DNA of 64,000 nt, taken from an uncultured Saprospiraceae bacterium (GTDB taxonomy: Bacteria > Bacteroidota > Bacteroidia > Chitinophagales > Saprospiraceae). Positions within the stretch are counted from its first letter, which is position 1; every line of letters begins with the position of its first letter. Positions 1 to 8,566 of this stretch are shown here, one piece after another. The notes beneath the pieces are model-generated. The model ran no database searches and was not told the DNA's origin. It was given only the letters and a program-made list of their open reading frames with translations. A program made the translations under genes and the position numbers. The stretch lies in the NCBI GenBank assembly GCA_943788055.1, contig CALSOU010000005.1:234883-298882 (forward strand). Reading direction: 5' to 3'.

Positions 1-42
1 CGTTCGCATCCCAGCGAACATAAAGCACTTTTATCCTTCCAA

Positions 43-1349
43 ATGGACATATTAAAACAGAAGTTTCACGAAAAAGCAGAAGCCTTAAGACTTGAATTGC
101 GAACAATAAGCAAAGAGAAAGGGGCACAGAAAATTGACGAAGTAACAATTGCGCAGATGCTAGGTGGCATGCGCGGTGTTAAAAGCATGTTGTGGGAAAC
201 ATCGCAACTCGACGCTCAGGAAGGTATTCGATTTCGAGGATATTCTATCCCAGAGTTAAAAGAAAAACTTCCTCGATTTAGAGGAGGGAGAGAACCAATG
301 CCAGAAGGTCTTTTTTGGTTGATGCTGGTTGGAGAAATTCCTACTCAAGAGGAAGTACAATGGCTATCAGATGAGTGGAAAAAGAGAGCGGTTGTTCCCC
401 AACACGTACTAGATACATTGAACGGCCTACCTGCCAGATACCCATCCGATGACTCAATTCACAATTGGGATCATGGCACTTCAGAACAAGTCTATTTTTG
501 CTGCTAAATATGCTGAAGGAATGTCGCAAGCATGATTATTGGGACGCGACCTACGAGGATTCGATGAATCTGATAGCTTCACTTCCGCAAGTTGCTGCGC
601 ATATTTATCGACGAACTTATCATAATGGTGATATTATAGCACCTAATCCAGAAGAGGATTGGAGTGGAAACTTTGCTCACATGCTTGGTTTTGAAGGAAT
701 TGACTTCAAGAGTCTTATGAGGTTGTATCTGACAATTCATGCAGATCATGAGGGAGGAAATGCTTCTGCACACACGGTTCATTTGGTTGGGTCTACCTTG
801 AGTGATGCTTATAATTCTTTTGCAGCAGGTATGAATTCGCTAGCTGGTCCATTGCATGGTTTAGCAAATCAAGAAGTTATCAAATGGGTTTTTGAAATGA
901 TTGAGACGCTGGGTACAAGAACTCCATCTGATGATCAGATTAAGAAGTACGTACAAGATACACTTGATGCAGGTAAAGTAATTCCGGGTTATGGACATGC
1001 TGTATTGCGTCAGCCTGACCCAAGATTTGTAGCTCAACGCGAGTTTGCTCGAGAATACATCAAGGATTCTGAAATCGTTAATATTGTGTGGCAACTATTT
1101 GACATCGTGCCACCAATTTTACAAGGACTTGGTAAAGTTAAAAACCCATGGCCAAATGTTGATGCACATTCAGGAGCAATTTTGGTACACTATGGATTGA
1201 ATGAATATAGTTTTTACACAGTTCTATTTGGAGTTTCTAGAGGTCTTGGAGTATTAGCAGCACTATGTTGGTCTCGAGCATTAGGATTTCCACTTGAACG
1301 TCCAAAGTCTGTAACGTCTGAGTGGTTGAAAACCCAATTAGACAAGTAA
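43..1349 (+). CDS. gltA: Citrate synthase, eukaryote-type, interrupted by two single-base insertions
   Basis: Condenses acetyl-CoA and oxaloacetate to citrate, the entry step of the TCA cycle, in the cytoplasm. Read in frame 1 from the ATG at 43 to about 436, frame 2 to about 527, then frame 3 to the stop, it gives about 434 residues, the usual length for this family. The middle segment (MTQFTIGIMALQNKSIF) and the third segment are well conserved. The substrate and catalytic histidines are in PLHGLANQ and GYGHAVLR, and the catalytic aspartate is in DAHSG. The extra bases are an A near 436 (after CTGCC) and a C at 527 (ATGTCGCAAG). Both are +1, so no single frame is open. Because the enzyme is central to metabolism, I infer sequence error rather than a dead gene, but real loss cannot be excluded from the sequence alone. 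Confidence 0.9.
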
Positions 1350-1443
1350 TTTACAACTTGTAAGAAAGTGCTTTAGAACTAATTAGAGCGTAAAGATTAG
1401 ATACTAATTAATATTAATTTAATAATAATTTATTTTTTGTCGC

Positions 1444-1833
1444 ATGAATATACCAGATCAATTAAAATATACGGAAGAGCACGAATGGATTTCCGTAGAC
1501 GGTGATATTGTCACTGTGGGGATAACTGATTTCGCTCAGAGCGAACTAGGAGAACTAGTCTATGTGGAAGTTGATACTCTTGGCGAGAGCGTGGACAAGG
1601 GAGATGTTTTTGGAACTGTTGAAGCAGTAAAGACTACATCAGAGTTGTTTATGCCAGTGAGTGGAGAAGTATTGGAATTCAATACAGAAATTGATGAAAA
1701 CGAAGGTGATAATCCAGCTGTAATTAATGAAGATCCTTATGGAGCTGGTTGGATTGTAAAGATAAAAATGTCTGATTCCTCCGAACTAGAAGATCTCTTA
1801 GACGCTGGTGCTTATGAAGAAATAATCGCATAG
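1444..1833 (+). CDS. gcvH: Glycine cleavage system H protein
   Basis: Lipoyl carrier protein that shuttles the methylamine group between the P, T and L proteins of glycine cleavage. It has 129 residues, the normal length. The lipoylated lysine is Lys63 in VEAVKTTSELFMP, and the fold's opening YTEEHEWI is clear. The start is a single ATG preceded by an A/T-rich stretch ending TTATTTTTTGTCGC, which resembles a Bacteroidota -7 box lying almost on the start codon. The P and T protein genes are not in the window, so the H protein gene is separate from them here. Confidence 0.96.
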   Translation: MNIPDQLKYTEEHEWISVDGDIVTVGITDFAQSELGELVYVEVDTLGESVDKGDVFGTVEAVKTTSELFMPVSGEVLEFNTEIDENEGDNPAVINEDPYGAGWIVKIKMSDSSELEDLLDAGAYEEIIA

Positions 1834-1876
1834 TTTTTCAGATTACACACCAAATTGAAAACTTTATGCATCTTTA

Positions 1877-2254
1877 ATGAAAGTAGTCATAACGCGGTTG
1901 CCAGCAACGGCTTGGTCAGTTATAATTGTCATAGCCTCCTTGAATTCTAGTGAAAATCTGAATGAGATAAAATTTGATATCCCAGGGCTAGATAAAATGG
2001 TTCATTTTATTATGTACGGGGTGTTAAGTTTTTTGCTGCTGTGGACTGTTGATAAGGTCAGTAAGACTAGATTGAAATTGCAGAATTTAATAGTAGTAAT
2101 TTTGGTTTCTTCGGGTTTTGGAATACTGATGGAGATTCTTCAGAAAACATTGACGACTGTTAGAAATTTTGACATCTATGATATTATTGCTAATATTATC
2201 GGCGTTTTACTTGGATGTGGAGTCTATGTAATACGATTTAAACCATTTAAATAA
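1877..2254 (+). CDS. VanZ-like membrane protein
   Basis: A 125-residue membrane protein of the VanZ-like family. Four hydrophobic segments are visible (about residues 9-24, 40-58, 67-86 and 101-118). The polar motif GLDKMVHFIMYGVLSF and the DIYDIIANIIGVLLG end are typical of these short VanZ-like proteins. It lies 43 bp after gcvH and only 6 bp before the TonB-like gene, so all three probably share a transcript. In Bacteroidota gcvH and a short VanZ-like gene are often adjacent, but the molecular role of the membrane protein is not known and I assign none. Confidence 0.85.
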   Translation: MKVVITRLPATAWSVIIVIASLNSSENLNEIKFDIPGLDKMVHFIMYGVLSFLLLWTVDKVSKTRLKLQNLIVVILVSSGFGILMEILQKTLTTVRNFDIYDIIANIIGVLLGCGVYVIRFKPFK

Positions 2255-2260
2255 GAAATT

Positions 2261-3190
2261 ATGTTTGAAAAACTAGGTAGTTTAGAAAACAGCTTTGGAA
2301 CAGTAGGGATAGTTATGTTAGTGCTATTTCTACTTGTAATCGCAACCTCAATAGGTTTGCGTTACTATCTGAAAGCGCAATCAGAGAAAGATCTGACAGG
2401 AAAATATAAGGGCAAAAAGTGGGATTCTCCTCTTGATGCTCATGGTCAGTACCCGGATGTCAATTCATTTAAGTTTTCTGGTTTTCTTACTAAGTTTGGA
2501 GTAGCTATTGCACTAGCCGCTGTCTTATTTGCCTTCTCGGCAACGTCTTTTGAAAAGGAAGTTTACATTCCAGATGGAGCGTTGGAGTTAGATGAAGAAA
2601 TTGAAGTTGAACCTCCTAGAACGGCTGAGCCACCACCTCCTCCACCTCCACCTCCACCTCCAGTAATTGAGGAAGTACCGGAAGAAGAAATAGAAGAGGA
2701 AGATGAACCTGAATTCTTAGATCAAGATGTAGAAGAAGAAACTATTATGGAAGAACTTCCTGAGGTCGAGGATGCACCTCCACCGCCACCTCCGCCGCCA
2801 CCGGCACCCGAGGAGGACGAAGTATTCATGATTGTGGAGCAATCCCCTAGATTTCCAGGATGCGAAGACATGTCTGGAAGTAAAGCAGAGAAAGAGGCTT
2901 GCGCCCAAAAGAAAATGTTGGAGTATATTTATGGAAACTTAAAGTATCCTGCGATTGCTCGTGAGAATGGAATAGAAGGGCAAGTCGTGATTCAATTTGT
3001 TGTTTCGAAAAATGGTTCTATTGAAGATATTCAGTTAGTTCGTGACCTTGAGGGAGGTTGTGGAGAAGCAGCAGTTAAAATTGTAAGAGGAATGAATAAC
3101 TTACCACAGAAATGGACTCCTGGAAAACAACGAGGGCGACCTGTGAAGGTGAAATACACACTTCCCGTTAAGTTCAAATTGGAAGGATAA
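2261..3190 (+). CDS. TonB-family energy transducer with two membrane segments
   Basis: Predicted to couple inner-membrane proton motive force to outer-membrane TonB receptors. The 309-residue protein has a first hydrophobic segment at about 14-35, a short charged loop, a second at about 76-96, then an acidic and proline-rich periplasmic spacer with two poly-proline tracts (about 125-135 and 175-183). It ends in a TonB C-terminal domain (about 195-309) with RFPGCE, YPAIARENGIEGQV and the terminal YTLPVKFKL strand. The second membrane segment is unlike classical TonB, which has one anchor. Cysteines in the C-domain are shared with the next gene's protein. ExbB and ExbD genes are not nearby. Confidence 0.88.
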   Translation: MFEKLGSLENSFGTVGIVMLVLFLLVIATSIGLRYYLKAQSEKDLTGKYKGKKWDSPLDAHGQYPDVNSFKFSGFLTKFGVAIALAAVLFAFSATSFEKEVYIPDGALELDEEIEVEPPRTAEPPPPPPPPPPPVIEEVPEEEIEEEDEPEFLDQDVEEETIMEELPEVEDAPPPPPPPPPAPEEDEVFMIVEQSPRFPGCEDMSGSKAEKEACAQKKMLEYIYGNLKYPAIARENGIEGQVVIQFVVSKNGSIEDIQLVRDLEGGCGEAAVKIVRGMNNLPQKWTPGKQRGRPVKVKYTLPVKFKLEG

Positions 3191-3219
3191 GCTACGCTAG
3201 AAGTAGTTTACTAAGAAAT

Positions 3220-3257
3220 CAAAAGGATCTCATGCTGTTTGCTGTGGTCCTTTTTTT
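3220..3257 (+). terminator. Rho-independent terminator after the TonB gene
   Basis: AAAAGGA and TCCTTTT can pair around a loop of about 20 bases and are followed by a run of seven T. It lies about 30 bp after the TonB-family stop codon and separates it from the downstream paralogue. Confidence 0.6.
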
Positions 3258-3306
3258 ATCGACAAAATAAGATTTCTTAACATTAACAAACTCAAAAAGT
3301 AACATT

Positions 3307-3765
3307 ATGGATGTTTTACTTAAGTCAATAGGGATCGCTTGTGTTCTTGTATTATTTTCAGGCTCAAGACTACATGCACAAGAAATCAATAAGAGTAGCG
3401 AAAGTGAAGTACTTGAATTTGCTGAGCAGATGCCTCGTTTCCCTGGTTGTGAGACAAAATTCTCTGATGAAGAGAAAGAAGCTTGTTCAGAACGGAAAAT
3501 GCTTATGTATGTTTACAGTAACGTTAAGTATCCACCTGAAGCTCGCGAAGAAGGTATATCGGGAACTGTCCAAGTCGAATTCGTAATTGGGAAGGAAGGA
3601 AGAATGAAGGATGTTAAACTACTTGAGGGAGTAGGTGGAGGATGTTCAGAGGAGGTTTTGAGAGTTTTCAACCAAATGTCCGAAGAAATTGTTTGGATAC
3701 CCGCTAAGGACAAGGGCAAAACAGTTAATTTGAAATATACACTACCTGTTAAGTTCTCTTTATAA
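3307..3765 (+). CDS. Secreted, anchor-less TonB C-terminal domain protein
   Basis: A 152-residue protein with an N-terminal signal sequence (about 1-24, ending RLHAQE) followed directly by a TonB C-terminal domain. It aligns along its length with the C-terminal domain of the preceding gene: PRFPGCE, EEKEACSERKMLMYVY, VKYPPEAREEGISGTV, GGGCSEE and the closing KYTLPVKF. It has no proline-rich spacer. The two are evidently paralogues arising by local duplication. The free domain might modulate or compete with TonB in the periplasm, but this is inference; many such stand-alone domains occur in Bacteroidota without known function. Confidence 0.82.
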   Translation: MDVLLKSIGIACVLVLFSGSRLHAQEINKSSESEVLEFAEQMPRFPGCETKFSDEEKEACSERKMLMYVYSNVKYPPEAREEGISGTVQVEFVIGKEGRMKDVKLLEGVGGGCSEEVLRVFNQMSEEIVWIPAKDKGKTVNLKYTLPVKFSL

Positions 3766-3783
3766 AAATTTACATAAAAAGTA

Positions 3784-3820
3784 AAAAAGGCGCTTAAATC
3801 ATTATTTTGACTGCCTTTTT
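3784..3820. terminator. Bidirectional terminator between convergent genes
   Basis: AAAAAGGC (3784-3791) pairs with GCCTTTTT (3813-3820). The T tract on one strand and the A tract on the other suit both the plus-strand gene ending at 3765 and the minus-strand gene ending at 3833. Confidence 0.65.
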
Positions 3821-3832
3821 AGTTTATTAATA

Positions 3833-4282
3833 TCAACGTATTGCAAGCCAGATTAGTAATGCATTGAATAGTGCACCAAAAACTGAGTATTTCAATCCAG
3901 AATTACCAAAGAATATCCATGCTAGTAGTATACCAAGTAAACTAAGGAAAAAGCCCAAAAGAAAACCAACAATACTAAAGTTGAAATCTCCTGCTCCCAT
4001 CATTTGATCTACCTGATTGACATCAAAGCCTTTTATAAAGGCTCTATTAATTTTATACTTAGCCACCATAAGTCCACCTCGATCCTTTAATTTTAGTCTT
4101 TTACCGATGACTTGTTCAATTTCTTTACTATTCATATTGAGTATTTCCTCAGAATTAAGGTTTTCTAAGATTAGTTCGGGAGTAGATTTCGCTACTTCCA
4201 TAATCATACTATTGATAGCGTAGTTTTGTTGTCCAAAAAGTGTAAAAAGCTCAAAGGAGAAAAGGAAGACTGATTTTGTCAT
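3833..4282 (-). CDS. Uncharacterised membrane protein
   Basis: I do not recognise this 149-residue protein. It begins MTKSVFLFSFELFTLF, a signal-like hydrophobic N-terminus. A helical polar middle carries the repeated pattern SEEILNMNSKEIEQVIGKRLKLK, and two hydrophobic segments at the C-terminus (about 104-121 and 126-146) are followed by the stop. The ATG at 4282 is chosen because the only upstream extension begins at TTG. The gene is convergent with the TonB-domain gene and stands alone. A function for such small proteins with two C-terminal membrane helices is unknown. Confidence 0.6.
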   Translation of the reverse strand: MTKSVFLFSFELFTLFGQQNYAINSMIMEVAKSTPELILENLNSEEILNMNSKEIEQVIGKRLKLKDRGGLMVAKYKINRAFIKGFDVNQVDQMMGAGDFNFSIVGFLLGFFLSLLGILLAWIFFGNSGLKYSVFGALFNALLIWLAIR

Positions 4283-4591
4283 TTTAATAAATTTTGTCAA
4301 GTTAATAGTTAAGTGCTTCAGTCTTTTCTAGTTTATCTTGCTTAAAAAACCCAGAAGCACAACAATGAAGTTAAGTAAGAAACCTATTGCATGTAGTTTT
4401 TAGAGTTCAAGTATTTTATAGAGTTGTCTTCTTAGCAATTACAATTGTATTTTTAGTTGACGATATGTACTGCAATTTGCTCGCACATAGAAAGGGGTTT
4501 ATGTTATACACCGCAGTGATAGACCAGCAGATGGTAATTGATGATCCGCTATATCACGAATGACAAAGCAGTGCTTTTTTGACCAGCGTAA
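4283..4591. other. Intergenic stretch without a recognisable gene
   Basis: A/T-rich region between the divergent genes at 3833-4282 and 4640-5080. Only very short open stretches are present (for example 21 codons from the ATG at 4501). None has a protein-like pattern I can identify, and I see no tRNA-like or strong hairpin structure. Confidence 0.5.
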
Positions 4592-4622
4592 TTTGTATCT
4601 AATAATAATTAGGTTAATTTCG
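4592..4622 (+). promoter_or_regulatory. Bacteroidota-type -33/-7 promoter
   Basis: TTTG at 4592-4595, a 19-base spacer, then TAATTTCG at 4615-4622. This fits the TTTG-N19-TAnnTTTG consensus with one mismatch in the -7 box. The predicted start of transcription is about 4628, giving a leader of roughly 12 bases before the ATG at 4640. Confidence 0.55.
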
Positions 4623-4639
4623 TGTTCTAAATAAAAAAA

Positions 4640-5080
4640 ATGAAAAAGTTTACATTCTTATTTCTTGTTTTCGTTGCACTTATACTTTCTTGCACGAAAG
4701 AAACAATTCAATTTGATCTTACTCAGTATTATGATGTACGTGTAGTCTTAGACTCTAGCAATTGTACGGCAGACTGTGATGAGGAGGCAGACTGTGAAGG
4801 TCAGCAAGTTCGAGTTGTAGGAATCATCGACGGAGATGAAATATCTACGAATAGCTATACTTTCGAGATTCTAGATGAGAATGATATGCAAACTCCAATG
4901 GTGATTCGTGTAGATACAATGGCAAGCCCAGAGATTTTTGCGAAGATTACCGGAAACGGTGATAAAGTAGTCAGGCTGCAGGGATTCTTGGAGGGTCAAG
5001 ATGGCTCTGGAAGTGCGAATTGCATGAGAGAAATCAATCTATTCGTTGTAAATCCGGAATTCGTAAGAGTATCGCAATAA
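4640..5080 (+). CDS. Hypothetical lipoprotein
   Basis: A 146-residue protein with a lipoprotein signal peptide whose lipobox LILSC places the acylated cysteine at residue 18. The mature part is acidic and contains a cysteine cluster (CTADCDEEADC, about residues 42-52) plus a later cysteine near the C-terminus, suggesting disulfides in the periplasm or on the cell surface. I do not recognise the family. The gene is followed after about 60 bp by the M14 peptidase lipoprotein. Confidence 0.7.
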   Translation: MKKFTFLFLVFVALILSCTKETIQFDLTQYYDVRVVLDSSNCTADCDEEADCEGQQVRVVGIIDGDEISTNSYTFEILDENDMQTPMVIRVDTMASPEIFAKITGNGDKVVRLQGFLEGQDGSGSANCMREINLFVVNPEFVRVSQ

Positions 5081-5143
5081 TTCTGCAAAAATTTAAGAGG
5101 TCGATCATTTTACTTTAGCTTTACTGTATTATAAATCGATCTG

Positions 5144-6895
5144 ATGAAATACCTTTTCCTAAGTTGCATTTTTTTAGTTAGCTCTTGTACGATATTCCAA
5201 CGTGTTGATAAAGCGCAAGTGGATCCAATACCCTACAAACTAGAAACAAATCGTTCTGCGACTTATAGTGAAGTAAGCTCTTATTATAGGTCTTTAGGAA
5301 AAGCTTCTCGATATCTACAAGTCAATGAAGTAGGCTTGACAGATGTGGGAGAACCATTACTGGAAGTTATCATCGATAGAGATCGAAAGTTTTCACCCAA
5401 GGACTCCGAAGTAGCTGGCAAAGCCGTTTTGTTTATTAATAATGGTATACATCCAGGAGAGCCTTGTGGAATTGATGCTTCGATGATATTAGCTCGCGAT
5501 ATACTGGATGATAGAATATTGTTCAAATACCTTGAAAATGTAGTACTTGTCATTGTCCCAGTTTACAATATTGGTGGCGCAAAAAATAGAGGGGCATTCA
5601 ATAGGGCCAATCAGAATGGACCTGCCCAACATGGTTTTCGTGGTAATGCTAAAAATCTTGACCTAAATAGAGATTTCATTAAATGTGATTCGAAGAATGC
5701 TGAAACATTTACGAAGCTTTTTACTAAATGGAATCCTGATGTTTTTGTAGATACGCATACTAGCAACGGTGCAGATTATCAGCATATAATTACCTTGATT
5801 GCGACTCAAAAAGATAAAATTGCTCCTTCATTGGGTTCATATATGGAATTTCAATTTGTTCCTAAGATCTATGACGGTATGGCGGAACAGGGATATGATA
5901 TGTCACCTTATGTTTATTCAAAGGGGACTACTCCACAAGAAAAGGGAATACTTGCATTTCCAGATTTACCGCGATACTCCTCGGGATTTGCCGCTTTACA
6001 TCATACATTGAGTTTTATGCCAGAGACTCATATGTTTAAGACTTTTGAAGAACGAGTCGAAAGCACTCTGTATTTGCTCAAAGAAATGCTTCGACTAACC
6101 TCACTTGAGAGCGAAACCATACAGAAAAAGCGACTTGAAGCTATTTTGTATTACAAAAGACTTCAGCAAGCGCCTATTAACTGGACCTTAGACGAGGACA
6201 TCGCAATTACAACACAATTCAAAGGCTATGAATCGTCATACAAACCTAGCGATATTTCTGGTCTTCCTAGACTGTTTTATGATCGAGATAAGCCAATAAA
6301 CCTTGAAATTGATTACTACAATGCTTATGAGGTAAGTCAATCGATTCCTGTGCCATTTGCCTACATAATCCCCCAAGCGTATTCAGAGATCGTAGATCGA
6401 TTGAAATGGAATGGCGTGGAGGTGACACAACTAGAGGAGGATAAAGAAATTCAGGTAGAAATGTATTATATAGAAGACTATGAAACTTCACAGTCTCCCT
6501 ATGAAAGCCACTACCTGCACTACAATACAGAAGTATATAAAACTACTCGAAATCAGACTTTTTACAAAGGGGATTATATGGTCCGCATGAATCAGGTTAC
6601 AAATCGATTCATTCTTGAAACACTAGAGCCGCAGGCACCTGACTCGTATTTTTCTTGGAACTTCTTCGATGGTATCTTAGCTCAAAAAGAATACTTCTCA
6701 GCGTATGTATTTGAAGATCTAGCTGCAGAGTTGTTGAGGAGGGATCCGCAATTAAGGGAGGTTCTTGAACAGAAGAAAGCTGAAGATGAAGCTTTTGCAA
6801 AAGATGGTAGAGCTCAACTAAGGTTTATTTATGAAAGTTCTCCTTACTATGAAGAGACACACAAATTATATCCGGTGGCTAGGATTATGAATTAG
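5144..6895 (+). CDS. M14-family zinc metallopeptidase, lipoprotein
   Basis: A 583-residue exported carboxypeptidase-like protein. The signal peptide ends in a lipobox with Cys15 (LVSSC). The zinc site of the M14 family is visible as His103 and Glu106 in HPGEPCG and His205 in DTHTSNG. The NLDLNRDF motif (about 171-178) supplies the substrate-carboxylate arginine. A conserved PETHMFKTFEERV segment follows, and the last 200 residues form an extra C-terminal region. It probably trims peptides or peptidoglycan stems at the envelope; the substrate cannot be told from sequence. Confidence 0.88.
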   Translation: MKYLFLSCIFLVSSCTIFQRVDKAQVDPIPYKLETNRSATYSEVSSYYRSLGKASRYLQVNEVGLTDVGEPLLEVIIDRDRKFSPKDSEVAGKAVLFINNGIHPGEPCGIDASMILARDILDDRILFKYLENVVLVIVPVYNIGGAKNRGAFNRANQNGPAQHGFRGNAKNLDLNRDFIKCDSKNAETFTKLFTKWNPDVFVDTHTSNGADYQHIITLIATQKDKIAPSLGSYMEFQFVPKIYDGMAEQGYDMSPYVYSKGTTPQEKGILAFPDLPRYSSGFAALHHTLSFMPETHMFKTFEERVESTLYLLKEMLRLTSLESETIQKKRLEAILYYKRLQQAPINWTLDEDIAITTQFKGYESSYKPSDISGLPRLFYDRDKPINLEIDYYNAYEVSQSIPVPFAYIIPQAYSEIVDRLKWNGVEVTQLEEDKEIQVEMYYIEDYETSQSPYESHYLHYNTEVYKTTRNQTFYKGDYMVRMNQVTNRFILETLEPQAPDSYFSWNFFDGILAQKEYFSAYVFEDLAAELLRRDPQLREVLEQKKAEDEAFAKDGRAQLRFIYESSPYYEETHKLYPVARIMN

Positions 6896-6941
6896 ACTTT
6901 AATTCATACTTGTTTAAATTTAGACTTTAAAAAATTGTTCT

Positions 6942-7604
6942 ATGCTTTATATTGTACCAACGCCAGTAGGTAATTTAGGAGACATGACCCAAAGAGCGAT
7001 TGACACTTTGAGAGAAGTTGATTTAATATTGGCAGAGGATACAAGAACCTCAGGTAGATTACTAAAGCATTTTGGGATAGAGACCCGAGCACAGTCTTTT
7101 CATAGTCACAACGAACATAAATCGATAGAATCCTTGATTGAACGCATGAAGGAAGGTACCAAGATGGCACTTATTTCTGATGCGGGAACCCCAGCAATCT
7201 CTGATCCAGGATACTTGATTGCTTCAGCTTGTCATGACCATGATATTCCGGTTAGTTGTCTTCCTGGAGCAACAGCGATGATTCCAGCCTTGGTTGCAAG
7301 TGGTATTCCATGTAATCGGTTCTACTTTGAAGGATTTTTACCACATAAAAAGGGAAGACAAACAAGATTGAAGTTTCTCGCAACACTTCCAGAAACTTTT
7401 GCATTGTATGAGTCTCCTTATAGATTGGTAAAGTGTTTAGGGCAGCTCCAAGAGCATTGTGGTCCAGAAAGACTCGCTTGTGTATGCAGAGAAATATCCA
7501 AGGTGTATGAAGAAGTAAAAAGAGGTACACTTCAAGAGCTGGAAGAGTACTATACTGAAAAAGGAGTAAAAGGAGAAATCGTTATTGTTGTTGCGGGCTT
7601 ATAG
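6942..7604 (+). CDS. rsmI: 16S rRNA (cytidine1402-2'-O)-methyltransferase
   Basis: Transfers a methyl group from S-adenosylmethionine to the ribose of C1402 in the 16S rRNA decoding centre. The 220-residue protein has the tetrapyrrole-methylase-type fold motifs: YIVPTPVGNLGD at the N-terminus, LAEDTRTSGRLLKHF, HNEH, SDAGTPAISDPG and the CLPGATAMIPALVASG loop. The C-terminus ends at KGEIVIVVAG, the usual end of short Bacteroidota RsmI. It is convergent with the EamA exporter gene, 10 bp away. Confidence 0.95.
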   Translation: MLYIVPTPVGNLGDMTQRAIDTLREVDLILAEDTRTSGRLLKHFGIETRAQSFHSHNEHKSIESLIERMKEGTKMALISDAGTPAISDPGYLIASACHDHDIPVSCLPGATAMIPALVASGIPCNRFYFEGFLPHKKGRQTRLKFLATLPETFALYESPYRLVKCLGQLQEHCGPERLACVCREISKVYEEVKRGTLQELEEYYTEKGVKGEIVIVVAGL

Positions 7605-7614
7605 AACGTGCCTT

Positions 7615-8463
7615 TTATTGCTGTTTTCGTTTTACAAGAACATTCATTATCATTCCTAGAATAATAAGAGCCATAGCGCCGATTGCATAAATATTATACT
7701 TTTCCTGGAGAAAGAAATAGCCGATTATAACTGCATAGATCAATTCCATATATTTAAATGGTGCCAGCAAAGTAGCCTCACTATGTTTGAAGGCCATAGT
7801 CATATATACTTGTCCAATTAAACCTAGCACACCGATACTTGAAACCCATATCCATTCCTGTCCAGTAGGCCATCTCCAAAATTGTAAAAAGCATAAGCTA
7901 AATATGATACAGCATAGCATAAAGTAGTGGATGATAGTCAATACCTTTTCTGTTTTAGCTAGCATCCTTACAAGAACAAATACTAAACCAACACTCAAAG
8001 CCGAAAACAGCACAGCGAAAAGACTCAGGAGATCTATTCTTGTATCTACTCCTTTTAGTAGTATTACTCCAAGAAAAGCAATCAAAAAACTGAGCCATTG
8101 GTATTTGTTGATTTTTTCTTTCAAAAGGTAAATTGAAAGAAATGCTGTGAAGAATGGGGCAACGTAACGAATCGAAATTGCGGAGCCAACAGGAATACGT
8201 TGGACTGCCCAAAAAAATGCCGAAAGAGAAAGTACACCGACTATACCTCTTAGAAGCAGGAGCTTTGGCCTATAACCAACGAAAGATATGCCTTTGATAG
8301 CCATAAATGGTAAAACAAAAATATACGTTCCAATTGCTCTAAAGAATACTACTTGCATCGGGTGGAAATCTGACAAGTACTTGGCATTAATATTCATCCA
8401 TGCAAAAGCAAAAGTTGCTATCAAAATATATATAATACCTTTCGGAATAGCTGACTTTGTCAT
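7615..8463 (-). CDS. EamA/DMT-superfamily transporter
   Basis: A 282-residue inner-membrane protein with about ten hydrophobic helices in two EamA repeats (about residues 5-137 and 145-275). The motif PVGSAISIRYVAPFFTAF in repeat 1 and SEATLLAPFKYMELIYAVIIGY in repeat 2 are the matching half-repeat signatures. Members export or import small metabolites; the substrate is not predictable here. The ATG at 8463 has no in-frame competitor nearby. Confidence 0.88.
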   Translation of the reverse strand: MTKSAIPKGIIYILIATFAFAWMNINAKYLSDFHPMQVVFFRAIGTYIFVLPFMAIKGISFVGYRPKLLLLRGIVGVLSLSAFFWAVQRIPVGSAISIRYVAPFFTAFLSIYLLKEKINKYQWLSFLIAFLGVILLKGVDTRIDLLSLFAVLFSALSVGLVFVLVRMLAKTEKVLTIIHYFMLCCIIFSLCFLQFWRWPTGQEWIWVSSIGVLGLIGQVYMTMAFKHSEATLLAPFKYMELIYAVIIGYFFLQEKYNIYAIGAMALIILGMIMNVLVKRKQQ

Positions 8464-8566
8464 AGGATAATCTCATGTCGTTGGCAATTCACAAAAGGAG
8501 ATAAAGCTCTTTGTGTCATGCAAATCTTTGTTCCAGACAGGTGGAGTAAAATGTCAAAAAGTGTGA

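Noticed and set aside
4501..4563. Short open frame of 21 codons between the two divergent genes
   Set aside because: It has no recognisable protein pattern, no start context and no neighbouring signal; probably chance.
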